DNA of 64,000 bases, from positions 2,181,501 to 2,245,500 of the forward strand of contig NZ_CP048030.1 in assembly GCF_010092425.1 (NCBI RefSeq), in the 5' to 3' direction. How positions within the stretch are numbered: position 1 is the first letter of the stretch; each line of letters opens with the position of its first letter. Of this stretch, positions 30,078 to 39,674 are shown one piece after another. The notes under the pieces are model-generated. The model had not been told where the DNA came from. It did not search any database and saw only the letters and a program-made list of their open reading frames with translations. The DNA comes from Sinimarinibacterium sp. NLF-5-8 (GTDB lineage Bacteria > Pseudomonadota > Gammaproteobacteria > Nevskiales > Nevskiaceae). The position numbers and the translations under genes are program-made.

Positions 30078-30827
30078 ATGCGCTCACATTCATTCACCGC
30101 CGCGCGCCTCGCCGCACTGTTGGCCTTGCCATTGCTGAGCGCCTGCGCGCACAACTCGGTGTATGAGCCGCAAGATCCGCTGGAAAAAATCAACCGGCCC
30201 ATCTTCAAGTTCAACATGACCGCCGATCGCTATATCTTGCGCCCGGTTGCCAAGGGTTATGCGGCGGTGGTGCCATCGCCCGCGCGCACCGGCATCGACA
30301 ACTTCTTCAACAATCTGTTTTATCCGCGCGTCATCATCCACGATCTGCTCCAGGGCAAGTTTGCCCAGGCCGGACGCGACACCGTGCGCCTGGTGGTCAA
30401 CACCACGTTCGGCATCGGCGGCCTGTTCGACCCCGCCACCTACGGCGGGCTGGAGCACCACGACGAAGATCTGGGGCAGACGCTGGGTTATTGGGGGGTT
30501 GGCGACGGCTGGTATCTGATGCTGCCGTTTTTCGGCCCGTCCACCAACCGCGATCTGATCGGCAGCATCGGCGACAACTGGACCGATGTGATGCAGTACA
30601 TCGACGACATCACCTGGGCCGAGCGGATTGGCATAAAAGCCTTGCAGGTGGTCGATGAACGCAGCCGTCTGCTGGATCTGGACAGCATCATCGATCAGCA
30701 GTTCGACCCCTACATCTTCATCCGCACCGCTTACCTGCAAAACCGCCTCAACAAGGTCTATGACGGCAACCCGCCGCTGGCGTTGATGGAGCCCGAGCTG
30801 CCAGACTTTGACGACGACGACGAATAA
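30078..30827 (+). CDS. mlaA: Outer-membrane lipoprotein MlaA (VacJ)
   Basis: A 249-residue lipoprotein with a signal ending in LLSAC (Cys at about residue 17). The VacJ core is clear: DPLEKINRPIFKFN, NNLFYPRVIIHDLLQGKF, NTTFGIGGLFDPA and the QTLGYWGVGDGWYLMLPFFGPS block. MlaA removes phospholipids from the outer leaflet of the outer membrane and passes them to MlaC. In E. coli it is encoded elsewhere; here it closes the mla operon six bases after mlaB. The C-terminus is very acidic (DFDDDDE). Confidence 0.96.
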   Translation: MRSHSFTAARLAALLALPLLSACAHNSVYEPQDPLEKINRPIFKFNMTADRYILRPVAKGYAAVVPSPARTGIDNFFNNLFYPRVIIHDLLQGKFAQAGRDTVRLVVNTTFGIGGLFDPATYGGLEHHDEDLGQTLGYWGVGDGWYLMLPFFGPSTNRDLIGSIGDNWTDVMQYIDDITWAERIGIKALQVVDERSRLLDLDSIIDQQFDPYIFIRTAYLQNRLNKVYDGNPPLALMEPELPDFDDDDE

Positions 30828-30860
30828 ACGCCCTGCCAAGGTGGTCTGGATAAGCCTCAG

Positions 30861-31271
30861 CTAGGGATCAGGCGGCGTCCACTTGCCCACCAGCGCGGAG
30901 AGTTTGACCACACTGCTGTCACGACTCATGCCGTGGGCATCGAGGCGCGCCAGATAACGCGCCCAGTTTCGGGTCTGGCCCTCGCCCAGCGCGCGCAGAA
31001 TTTCCCAGGAAAAAATGCCGCTGTCGTGGCCGTCGTCAAACACCAGTTTCACTGCGTAGCGGCCGACCGGTTCGATCCGGCTGATGTTCACTTCGCGCTT
31101 GCCGCCCACCAGCATCGGCTCTTGCAGGCCGTGGCCGTACAGCTCGGCGCTGGGGGAAAACACGCGCAGATATTCGCAGGGCAATTCAAACCGCACGCCG
31201 TCGCCCCAGGTCACGTCGAGGATGCGGGCTTTGCGGCGCAGCCTGATCTGTATGGGCGCGGAGACGTTCAT
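30861..31271 (-). CDS. DUF971 protein (gamma-butyrobetaine hydroxylase-like N-terminal domain)
   Basis: A 136-residue protein with the DUF971 fold, a small zinc-site-like beta domain also seen at the N-terminus of gamma-butyrobetaine hydroxylase. Typical stretches are FELPCEYLRVFSPSAE, VGRYAVKLVFDDGHDSGIFSWE and LGEGQTRNWARYLARL. Function is unknown, but the family is often next to hslVU, as here. Its ATG overlaps the stop of the alkene reductase gene. Confidence 0.88.
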   Translation of the reverse strand: MNVSAPIQIRLRRKARILDVTWGDGVRFELPCEYLRVFSPSAELYGHGLQEPMLVGGKREVNISRIEPVGRYAVKLVFDDGHDSGIFSWEILRALGEGQTRNWARYLARLDAHGMSRDSSVVKLSALVGKWTPPDP

Positions 31272-32386
31272 GCGCGCGCAGCGTCCAGCGCGGGGTAATC
31301 GGTGTATCCCACTTCGCCGGATTTGTAGACGGTTTTGGGGTCGTAGGCCGCCAGCGGTGCACCACGCCGCAGGCGCGCAGGCAGATCGGGGTTGGCGATA
31401 AACGCGCGGCCAAACGCCACCGCATCGACGGTGCCGCGCGCCAGCGCATCCTGCGCCATTGCCGGCGTATAGCCGTTGTTGGCGATGTAAGTGCCGGCAA
31501 AGCGCGCGCGCGCGGCGGCAAAGTCAAAACCATCGTGGCTGTGCTGGATTTGGGTATCGCCTTCAATGAAGTGCAAAAAGGCGATATTGCGCGCGCTCAA
31601 TTGCGCCACCAGCGCGCCATAAACCGCTTGCGTGTTGGAATCCAGCGGACAGTTGTTGGCCCGCGAGATCGGCGACAGCCGAATACCCACGCGCGCGGCA
31701 CCCCAAACGCTGATGGCGGCATCGACCACTTGCAGCGTCAGCTTGATGCGATTGGCGATGCTGCCGCCGTATTCATCCGTGCGCAGATTGGTGGCATCGC
31801 GCATGAATTGTTCAAGCAAATACCCGTTGGCGGCATGGATTTCCACCCCATCGAACCCGGCGTCTTTGGCGATCTGGGCGGCGTGGCGATAGTCCTCGAC
31901 AATGCCGGGGATTTCAGCGGTTTCGAGCGCGCGCGGGGTCACGCTCGGCTGCTTGCCGTTGGCGGTGGTGGTGAACAGCCCAGGATTGATCGCCGAAGGG
32001 GCGACCGGCAACGCGCCGTCCACTTGCAAATCGGGATGGGAGACGCGCCCCACATGCCAGAGCTGGGCAACGATCTTGCCGCCGGCGGCGTGCACCGCAG
32101 CGGTCACCGTTTTCCAGCCCTCACGCTGCGCCGGGCTGTAAACCCCCGGCGCCCCCATATAGCCCTTGCCTTGCGCCGAGATTTGCGTGGCCTCGCTGAT
32201 GATCAGCCCGGCACTGGCACGCTGGACGTAATAGCGCGCGTTCAGCTCGTTCGGCGCATCACTGCCCGGCGTTGAACGGCAACGGGTCAGCGGTGCCATG
32301 AAGATGCGGTTGGCACAGTCGATGGCGCCCACGCGAATCGGCTCGTGCAGGGTCGCTGCCGGAGGGTTGGGTGCGCGCACGGTCAT
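31268..32386 (-). CDS. Alkene reductase, old yellow enzyme family
   Basis: A 372-residue FMN-dependent ene-reductase of the NemA type. Motifs are NRIFMAPLTRCRS at the N-terminus, QLWHVGRVSHP, the active-site region GFDGVEIHAANGYLLEQF and, near the C-terminus, DAVAFGRAFIANPDL. These enzymes reduce activated C=C bonds and nitrate esters with NADPH. Start is the ATG sharing one base with the hslU stop (TGATG); a GTG one codon earlier is possible. Its coupling to hslU is unusual and may place it under heat-shock control. Confidence 0.93.
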   Translation of the reverse strand: MTVRAPNPPAATLHEPIRVGAIDCANRIFMAPLTRCRSTPGSDAPNELNARYYVQRASAGLIISEATQISAQGKGYMGAPGVYSPAQREGWKTVTAAVHAAGGKIVAQLWHVGRVSHPDLQVDGALPVAPSAINPGLFTTTANGKQPSVTPRALETAEIPGIVEDYRHAAQIAKDAGFDGVEIHAANGYLLEQFMRDATNLRTDEYGGSIANRIKLTLQVVDAAISVWGAARVGIRLSPISRANNCPLDSNTQAVYGALVAQLSARNIAFLHFIEGDTQIQHSHDGFDFAAARARFAGTYIANNGYTPAMAQDALARGTVDAVAFGRAFIANPDLPARLRRGAPLAAYDPKTVYKSGEVGYTDYPALDAARA

Positions 32387-33732
32387 CACAAAATGTAACG
32401 GCTCAAATCATCGTCGGCGGCCAGCTTGCCGAGGCGTTCGTCCACATAGGCGGCGTCGATGTTGACGCTGCTACCGGCCTTGTCGGGCGCGTCAAACGCG
32501 ACGTCATCCATCAGCCGTTCCATGATCGTGTGCAGGCGACGCGCGCCAATGTTTTCAGTGCGCTCGTTGACTTGCCACGCCACTTCCGCCAGCCGTTGCA
32601 AGCCACTTTGCGCAAACTCGACGGTGACATCTTCGGTTTGCATCAGCGCGCGGTATTGGTCGGTGATGGAGTAATTCGGCTCGGTGAGGATGCGCAAAAA
32701 GTCCTCGGTCTTGAGCGGCGTCAGCTCCACCCGAATCGGCAGGCGGCCTTGCAGCTCGGGAATCATGTCCGAGGGCTTGGCCATCTGAAACGCGCCGGAG
32801 GCGATGAACAGCACATGATCAGTTTTGACCGAGCCGTATTTGGTGCTCACCGTGCTGCCTTCGATCAGCGGCAGCAGGTCGCGCTGCACGCCTTCACGCG
32901 AAATATCGGAGCCGGAGTATTCGCCGCGCTTGCAGACCTTGTCGATCTCATCAATAAAGACAATGCCGTTTTCTTCAGCGTTTTTAAGGGCTTCGGCTTT
33001 GATGGCTTCTTCGTCGATCAGCTTGGCGGCTTCTTCATCCACCAGCTGACGCAGCGCATCAGCGATTTTGACCTTGCGCGTCTTGGTCTTGCCCTGCCCC
33101 ATGTTGGCAAACATGGATTGCAGCTGCTCGGTCATTTCTTCCATGCCCGGCGGCCCCATCAGTTCGACCCGCGCGGCCGCTTGTTCCAGCTTGATTTCAA
33201 TTTCCTTGTCGTCGAGCTTGCCTTCGCGCAGCTGCTTGCGAAACACCTGGCGCGCGGCACCGTTTTCCTTTTGGCGCGCTTCGCTGGCTTCGCCAAAATC
33301 CTTGGGTGGCGGCAGCAAGACATCAAGCACACGATCTTCGGCGGCCAGCTCGGCGCGATCACGCATTTTTTGCTTGGCCTGCTCGCGCGTCATTTTGATC
33401 GCCACATCGACCAGGTCACGAATGATGGTATCGACGTCTTTGCCAACGTAGCCCACCTCGGTGAACTTGGTGGCCTCGACCTTGACGAACGGCGCATTGG
33501 AGAGTTTGGCCAGCCGCCGCGCGATCTCGGTTTTGCCAACGCCGGTGGGGCCGATCATGAGAATGTTCTTGGGGCTGATTTCGGCGCGCATCAGGCCTTC
33601 CACCTGGCTGCGACGCCAGCGGTTGCGCAGGGCAATCGCGACCGCGCGCTTGGCGTCTTTCTGGCCGACGATGTGGCGATCCAGTTCGGCCACAATTTCA
33701 CGCGGGGTCATGCTGGGGATTACGTCTGTCAT
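32386..33732 (-). CDS. hslU: ATP-dependent protease ATPase subunit HslU
   Basis: A 448-residue AAA+ unfoldase of the HslUV (ClpYQ) protease. Walker A is GPTGVGKTE, Walker B lies in [11 protein letters not shown], and the C-terminal tail ending DDLSRYIL docks into HslV. The N-terminal [33 protein letters not shown] block spans the normal start. It lies 24 bases after hslV. Confidence 0.97.
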   Translation of the reverse strand: MTDVIPSMTPREIVAELDRHIVGQKDAKRAVAIALRNRWRRSQVEGLMRAEISPKNILMIGPTGVGKTEIARRLAKLSNAPFVKVEATKFTEVGYVGKDVDTIIRDLVDVAIKMTREQAKQKMRDRAELAAEDRVLDVLLPPPKDFGEASEARQKENGAARQVFRKQLREGKLDDKEIEIKLEQAAARVELMGPPGMEEMTEQLQSMFANMGQGKTKTRKVKIADALRQLVDEEAAKLIDEEAIKAEALKNAEENGIVFIDEIDKVCKRGEYSGSDISREGVQRDLLPLIEGSTVSTKYGSVKTDHVLFIASGAFQMAKPSDMIPELQGRLPIRVELTPLKTEDFLRILTEPNYSITDQYRALMQTEDVTVEFAQSGLQRLAEVAWQVNERTENIGARRLHTIMERLMDDVAFDAPDKAGSSVNIDAAYVDERLGKLAADDDLSRYIL

Positions 33733-33756
33733 GGTTTTGGTCTCAAACGCGCGCGC

Positions 33757-34299
33757 TCAGGCGTCGATCGTTTCAATCGTCAAATTGTGGTTGGTGTAAA
33801 TGCAGATATCGGCGGCAATGTGCAGCGATTTTTCAACGATCGCGCGCGCATCCAGTTCGGTGTTTTGCACCAGCGCAATTGCTGCTGCCTGTGCAAACGA
33901 GCCACCCGAGCCAATCGCCAAAACGCCAGTGGCCTCTGGTTCCATCACGTCACCATTGCCGGTGATCATCAGTGAGGTTTCTTTATCTGCCACCAGCAGC
34001 AGGGCTTCCAGCTTGCGCAGGTAGCGATCGGTGCGCCAGTCCTTGGCCATTTCCACCGCCGCGCGCAGCAACTGCCCGCCGTGTTTTTCGAGTTTGCCTT
34101 CAAAACGCTCAAACAGCGTAAAGGCATCGGCCGTGCCCCCGGCAAATCCGGCGATCACCTGCTCGTTATAGAGCCGCCGCACCTTGCGCGCGTTGTTTTT
34201 GATCCGGGTGCGCTCCAGCGAAACCTGGCCGTCGCCCCCGATCACCACTTGTGAACCTCTGCGCACGCAGACAATGGTGGTGCCATCAAATTGCTTCAT
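33757..34299 (-). CDS. hslV: ATP-dependent protease peptidase subunit HslV
   Basis: A 180-residue Ntn-hydrolase subunit. The mature catalytic Thr follows a short leader: MKQFDG then TTIVCVRRG, like other HslV proteins with a propeptide. [17 protein letters not shown] and [13 protein letters not shown] are characteristic. The frame stays open upstream, but the start is set at the ATG at 34299 by homology. A sigma-32-like promoter lies 50-80 bases upstream, so the gene heads the hslV-hslU-alkene reductase-DUF971 operon. Confidence 0.97.
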   Translation of the reverse strand: MKQFDGTTIVCVRRGSQVVIGGDGQVSLERTRIKNNARKVRRLYNEQVIAGFAGGTADAFTLFERFEGKLEKHGGQLLRAAVEMAKDWRTDRYLRKLEALLLVADKETSLMITGNGDVMEPEATGVLAIGSGGSFAQAAAIALVQNTELDARAIVEKSLHIAADICIYTNHNLTIETIDA

Positions 34300-34347
34300 G
34301 TGTGAGTCCGCTGCCGATTTCGGCACGTTTCGAGAATGGGACTGCAC

Positions 34348-34378
34348 AGGTGGGGACGGATTCAGCGCCTTTCAAGGG
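34348..34378 (-). promoter_or_regulatory. Sigma-32 (heat-shock) type promoter for hslVU
   Basis: On the minus strand CCCTTGAA (34378-34371) is followed after 15 bases by CCCCACCT (34355-34348). This fits the E. coli RpoH consensus CTTGAA, 13-15 bases, CCCCATnT, and sits about 50 bases before hslV, a classical heat-shock gene. Confidence 0.75.
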
Positions 34379-34444
34379 CGCGCGCGCGATCCGCCGGTCT
34401 GTGCACGCCCGTGCTGTTGTGATCAAAAGCACGACGCGCGCCCA

Positions 34445-34476
34445 CAAAAAAACCTCTTTCGTCAACGAAAGAGGTT
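34445..34476 (-). terminator. Intrinsic terminator after pgk
   Basis: AACCTCTTTCG (34451-34461) pairs perfectly with CGAAAGAGGTT (34466-34476) around a four-base loop. On the minus strand it is followed by a run of T residues (34446-34450 and the stem foot). It separates pgk from the hslV promoter. Confidence 0.9.
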
Positions 34477-34497
34477 TGGATGGCAACGCAAAAAGCC

Positions 34498-35673
34498 TTA
34501 ACCCGCGCGCGCTTCGAGCATCGCCACAGCAGGAAGTTTTTTGCCTTCCAGAAACTCTAAAAACGCGCCGCCGCCGGTGGAGATGTAGTCGATCCTGTCG
34601 GCCACCTTGAACTTGTCGATGGCCGCCAGGGTATCGCCGCCACCGGCCAGTGAAAACGCCGATGCGCTGGCAATGGCCTGGGCGATGACCTGGGTACCGG
34701 CGGCAAAGCTGTCAAACTCAAACACGCCGACCGGGCCATTCCAGACCACCGTGCCGCAGCCTTTGAGTTTTTCGGCCAGCAGCGCAGCGGTTTTGGGGCC
34801 GATGTCGAGGATCATCTCATCATCTTCAACGTCATCGACCTTGCGCACTTCGGCGTGGGCTTCGGCGGAAAACTCCGGCGCCGTGACCACATCGACCGGC
34901 AGCGGAATGTCGCCGCCGCGCGCGCGGATCTTGTCCAAAATGGCGCGCGCGGTATCGAGCATGTCTTTTTCATACAAGGATTTGCCGACCGGCTTGCCGG
35001 TTGCGGCCAAAAAGGTATTGGCAATGCCGCCGCCGACGATCAGCAGATCAGCCACATCCGCCAAGTTGTTGAGCAAGTCCAGCTTGGTCGAAACCTTGCT
35101 GCCGCCAACGATCACCGCCAGCGGGTGCCTGGGCGTGGCCAGCGCCTTGCCGAGTGCGTCCAGCTCAGCGGCCAGCAGCGGGCCGGCGCAGGCAACCGGG
35201 GCAAATTGACCGGCTCCGTTGGTGCTGCATTCGGCGCGGTGCGCGGTGCCAAAGGCGTCCATCACATACACATCGCACAGCGCTGCCATTTTTTTGGAGA
35301 GCGCTTCATCGTTTTCTTTTTCGCCTTTCAGAAAGCGAGTGTTTTCACCCAGCGCAATCTGCCCGGGTTCAAGCTCAACACCGTCGATCCAGTTGCTGAC
35401 CAGCGGCACGGTCTGCCCCAGATGTTGCGATAACCACCCGGCCACCGGCGTCAGCGAGTGCTCCGGCTGAAACTTGCCCGCCTTGGGGCGCCCCAGGTGA
35501 GAGATCACCAGTACCGAGGCGCCTTTTTCCAGCGCTAATTTGAGCGTGGGCAAGGATGCACGCAGGCGCGCGTCGGACGTGATGCGGCCATTGGAGATGG
35601 GGACGTTCAGATCTTGACGGATCAACACACGCTTGCCGGTGAGATCGAGGTCGGACATGCGAAGGATGGTCAT
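34498..35673 (-). CDS. pgk: Phosphoglycerate kinase
   Basis: A 391-residue glycolytic enzyme transferring phosphate from 1,3-bisphosphoglycerate to ADP. Typical blocks are [24 protein letters not shown], the KVSTKLDLL region and the [15 protein letters not shown] loop, with [13 protein letters not shown] and FISTGGGA-like [16 protein letters not shown] at the C-terminal end. I use the ATG at 35673 ([15 protein letters not shown]), which fits the family; a later ATG at 35658 is possible. It follows gapA after a terminator and so needs its own promoter or read-through. Confidence 0.97.
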   Translation of the reverse strand: MTILRMSDLDLTGKRVLIRQDLNVPISNGRITSDARLRASLPTLKLALEKGASVLVISHLGRPKAGKFQPEHSLTPVAGWLSQHLGQTVPLVSNWIDGVELEPGQIALGENTRFLKGEKENDEALSKKMAALCDVYVMDAFGTAHRAECSTNGAGQFAPVACAGPLLAAELDALGKALATPRHPLAVIVGGSKVSTKLDLLNNLADVADLLIVGGGIANTFLAATGKPVGKSLYEKDMLDTARAILDKIRARGGDIPLPVDVVTAPEFSAEAHAEVRKVDDVEDDEMILDIGPKTAALLAEKLKGCGTVVWNGPVGVFEFDSFAAGTQVIAQAIASASAFSLAGGGDTLAAIDKFKVADRIDYISTGGGAFLEFLEGKKLPAVAMLEARAG

Positions 35674-35701
35674 GGCAATCAGCTCTACACAAAAGTTGGG
35701 G

Positions 35702-35735
35702 TAAAAAAATAGGGAATCGTTTTTAAGCGATTCCC
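35702..35735 (-). terminator. Intrinsic terminator between gapA and pgk
   Basis: GGGAATCG (35712-35719) pairs with CGATTCCC (35728-35735) around an eight-base A/T-rich loop. On the minus strand it is followed by ATTTTTTTAC (35711-35702). It lies 30 bases after the gapA stop. Confidence 0.85.
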
Positions 35736-35764
35736 CATTGTGCAACGGGTCTTGCAGCGCGCAA

Positions 35765-36871
<1,107 letters not shown>

Positions 36872-36899
36872 AAAGCCCGAGCCATTGCCGCGCGCGCAC

Positions 36900-38891
36900 T
36901 CAAAGCTGCTGCGCTTTGGCCACGATCGCCGCAACCGTGACGCCCAGGTATTCAAACACCTGCGCTGCCGGTGCGGATTCGCCAAAGCGATCCACACCCA
37001 CCACATCGCCATCCAAGCCCACAAACGCGCGCCAGTAGTGAGTCACGCCCGCTTCAACCGCAATGCGCTTGCGCACGCTCGGCGGCAGTACGGCGTCGCG
37101 GTAGGCGACGTCTTGCTCCAGGAACACATCGGCGCAGGGCATGGACACCACACGCACCGCGCGCCCTTGTTCGGCCAACTGCTTGCCGGCGGCCATTGCC
37201 AGCTCCACTTCAGAGCCGGTGGCAATCAAAATCAGCTCCGGTGCACCGCTGCTCTGCCACAGCACATAGCCGCCTTTGCGAGCGTCATTCAAGTGCGACT
37301 CCGGGTGCGGATTCGGCGTCAGGTTTTGCCGCGACAGCGCCAGCGCGCTGGGACCGTTGCTGCGTTCGATGGCACAGGCCCAGGCCACGGCGGTTTCAAA
37401 GTGATCGGCCGGACGCCACAGATGCAGGCCGGGAATCAGGCGCAAGCTGGAAACATGCTCAACGGCCTGATGGGTCGGGCCGTCTTCACCCAGACCAATG
37501 GAGTCGTGGGTCAGCACAAAAATGCTGCGCTGGTGCATCAGTGCGGCCATGCGGATGGCATTGCGCGCGTAATCGGAAAACACCAGAAAGGTGCCGCCAA
37601 ACGGAATCAAGCCGCCATGCAGGGCAACGCCGTTCATGGCGGCCGCCATGCCAAACTCGCGTACGCCGTAGTTGACATAGTTGCCGGCAAACGCGCCATG
37701 ACGAACGCTGACGTGGCCTTTGAAATCAGTGCAATTGGATTCGGACAAATCCGCCGAGCCGCCAAACAACTCCGGCAACTGCGCGGCAAGCACATCCAAT
37801 ACCGCCTTGGAGGCCTTGCGCGTGGCGACGGGTTTGTCCAATTGCGCAGTTTGCTTGAGCAGCGCCTCGATGCTCTGCACCCAATCGGCGGGCAACTCAC
37901 CGCGCGCGCGGCGCAGCAGTTCGGCGGCCTCAGCCGGATAGGCTTGGGCGTAGGCATCAAACTGGCTTTGCCACTGTGCCTGTCGCTGGGCGCCGGCCGC
38001 GCGCGCGTCCCAGGCTTGATAAATCGCCTCGGGGATTGCAAAAGGCGCGTGCGTCCAGCCGAGTTTTTCGCGGGTCAAGGCAATTTCGGCATCGCCGAGC
38101 GGCGCGCCGTGGCTCTTGGCCGATCCCGCCACGTTGGGGGAGCCAAAGCCGATCACGGTTTTGCAGCAGATCAGTGTGGGTTTGTCAGTCTGCGCGCGCG
38201 CCGATTCCAGCGCTGCTTTGATGGCGGCAGGGTTGTGCCCATCCACTGCGCGGATCACGTTCCAGCCATAAGCTTCAAAGCGCGCGGGCGTGTCGTCGCC
38301 AAACCAGCCGCTGACGTTGCCGTCAATCGAAATATCGTTGTCGTCATACAGCACGATCAGCTTGCCCAGCCCCAGCGTCCCGGCCAGCGAACAGGCTTCG
38401 TGACTGATGCCTTCCATCAAACAGCCGTCACCGGCAAACACATAGGTGTGGTGATCGACGATGTTGTGCCCGTCGCGGTTGAACTGCGCGGCCAGTACCT
38501 GCTCCGCCAGCGCCATGCCCACGGCATTGCCCAGACCCTGCCCCAGCGGCCCGGTGGTGGTTTCAACCCCTGCAGTCAGGCCATGCTCGGGGTGTCCCGG
38601 CGTTTTGGAGTGCAGTTGACGGAAGTTTTTCAGCTCATCCAGTGACAAGTCGTAACCGGACAAGTGCAACAAGGCATACAGCAACATCGAGCCGTGGCCG
38701 TTGCTGACCACAAAACGGTCACGATTGAGCCAGTGCGGATCGGCTGGGTTGTGTTGCAAAAAATCGCCCCACAGCACCTGTGCCATATCGGCCATGCCCA
38801 TCGGCATTCCGGGGTGGCCGGAATTGGCTTTTTGAACAGCATCCATCGCCAACGCGCGCACGGCATTGGCCAATTCAAAACGGGTGGGCAT
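36900..38891 (-). CDS. tkt: Transketolase
   Basis: A 663-residue thiamine-diphosphate enzyme of the pentose phosphate pathway. The N-terminal [21 protein letters not shown], the ThDP-binding [13 protein letters not shown] and the C-terminal pyrimidine-domain region ([16 protein letters not shown]) are all present. ATG at 38891 has a strong GGGGAG six bases upstream. It heads the cluster tkt-gapA-pgk, a common arrangement in proteobacteria. Confidence 0.97.
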   Translation of the reverse strand: MPTRFELANAVRALAMDAVQKANSGHPGMPMGMADMAQVLWGDFLQHNPADPHWLNRDRFVVSNGHGSMLLYALLHLSGYDLSLDELKNFRQLHSKTPGHPEHGLTAGVETTTGPLGQGLGNAVGMALAEQVLAAQFNRDGHNIVDHHTYVFAGDGCLMEGISHEACSLAGTLGLGKLIVLYDDNDISIDGNVSGWFGDDTPARFEAYGWNVIRAVDGHNPAAIKAALESARAQTDKPTLICCKTVIGFGSPNVAGSAKSHGAPLGDAEIALTREKLGWTHAPFAIPEAIYQAWDARAAGAQRQAQWQSQFDAYAQAYPAEAAELLRRARGELPADWVQSIEALLKQTAQLDKPVATRKASKAVLDVLAAQLPELFGGSADLSESNCTDFKGHVSVRHGAFAGNYVNYGVREFGMAAAMNGVALHGGLIPFGGTFLVFSDYARNAIRMAALMHQRSIFVLTHDSIGLGEDGPTHQAVEHVSSLRLIPGLHLWRPADHFETAVAWACAIERSNGPSALALSRQNLTPNPHPESHLNDARKGGYVLWQSSGAPELILIATGSEVELAMAAGKQLAEQGRAVRVVSMPCADVFLEQDVAYRDAVLPPSVRKRIAVEAGVTHYWRAFVGLDGDVVGVDRFGESAPAAQVFEYLGVTVAAIVAKAQQL

Positions 38892-38925
38892 GAAACTCCC
38901 CAGTCAACGACAAAAAAGGGCGCGT

Positions 38926-38954
38926 ATTGTCGGCGCTTGCCGGGACTGCGGCAA
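38926..38954 (-). promoter_or_regulatory. Candidate sigma-70 promoter for tkt
   Basis: TTGCCG (38954-38949) and GACAAT (38931-38926) on the minus strand are 17 bases apart, each matching four of six consensus positions, about 35 bases before the tkt ATG. Confidence 0.35.
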
Positions 38955-38966
38955 CCATGCCGACAT

Positions 38967-39674
38967 TTATCCGCCGCGTGGCTTGCCCGCATCAACGGGC
39001 TTGATCAGATACAGCTCCAGCGCCGGATAGAAGGGGTGTTCGGCATATTCCAGCCGCAGCAGTTGCCGCGTGGACTCAATTAGCCAGCGCGTTCTGACCT
39101 GCGGCTGCGGATGCGGCGGAAAAACGTAGTCTTCGGTAATCCGCAGCACCGGCCCGGAGTAGCCGGGCGTGACCAGCTGCGCGCGCGTGCAGCGCGCGCG
39201 CAGACGTGTGGTCTGAAGATAAACCGGATCGTCACGCAGGCGCACATAAGACAGCGCCGCAGTCAGCGGCACGCGCACGCCATCACCGCAGTCCACCGAG
39301 TCGTCGGCACGGCGCGGCGCACCCGCAAAGGATTCGGCAACATCCCGTGGCAATCCGTGGGTGTACAGCAATTGATCCTGGCTGATCTGCAGGGTCAAGC
39401 CATTTTTGCCGTACCAAGTCTGCACCCCGTCGTCCGACACCATCGCCAGCACCGCAAACGCCTGAAATTGCGCACCAACGCGCAGATACGCCGAGGCATA
39501 CGGCAGTTGTGACAGCGTCATCAGCGGCCGTCCCAATTCGGACGGCAGCTGCCCACCCTGGGTCAGTCCCTGATAAGCCACACGTCCAGTGTTGCAGGCC
39601 CCCAGCAGCAACACCGGCAGCAGGATGGCGCTGCGCATCACCACATGCCACACGTTCAAGAGGCTACGGCGCAT
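38967..39674 (-). CDS. gfcB: YjbF/GfcB family lipoprotein
   Basis: A 235-residue lipoprotein with lipobox LLGAC (Cys at residue 27). It fits the YjbF/GfcB group of exopolysaccharide-related lipoproteins: MVSDDGVQTWYGKNGLTL, a GLPRDV segment and a beta-rich body. The ATG at 39674 overlaps the end of the gfcD gene and has GGAG seven bases upstream; a shorter version starting at 39638 would still hold a lipobox. E. coli gfc and yjb operons need this protein for capsule or extracellular polysaccharide, but its molecular role is not known. Last gene of the local gfcC-gfcD-gfcB set. Confidence 0.8.
   Translation of the reverse strand: MRRSLLNVWHVVMRSAILLPVLLLGACNTGRVAYQGLTQGGQLPSELGRPLMTLSQLPYASAYLRVGAQFQAFAVLAMVSDDGVQTWYGKNGLTLQISQDQLLYTHGLPRDVAESFAGAPRRADDSVDCGDGVRVPLTAALSYVRLRDDPVYLQTTRLRARCTRAQLVTPGYSGPVLRITEDYVFPPHPQPQVRTRWLIESTRQLLRLEYAEHPFYPALELYLIKPVDAGKPRGG

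Noticed and set aside
32371-33975. Plus-strand open frame of 534 codons
   Set aside because: Antisense to hslU and hslV, both unambiguous.
36885-38645. Plus-strand open frame of 586 codons
   Set aside because: Antisense to the transketolase gene.
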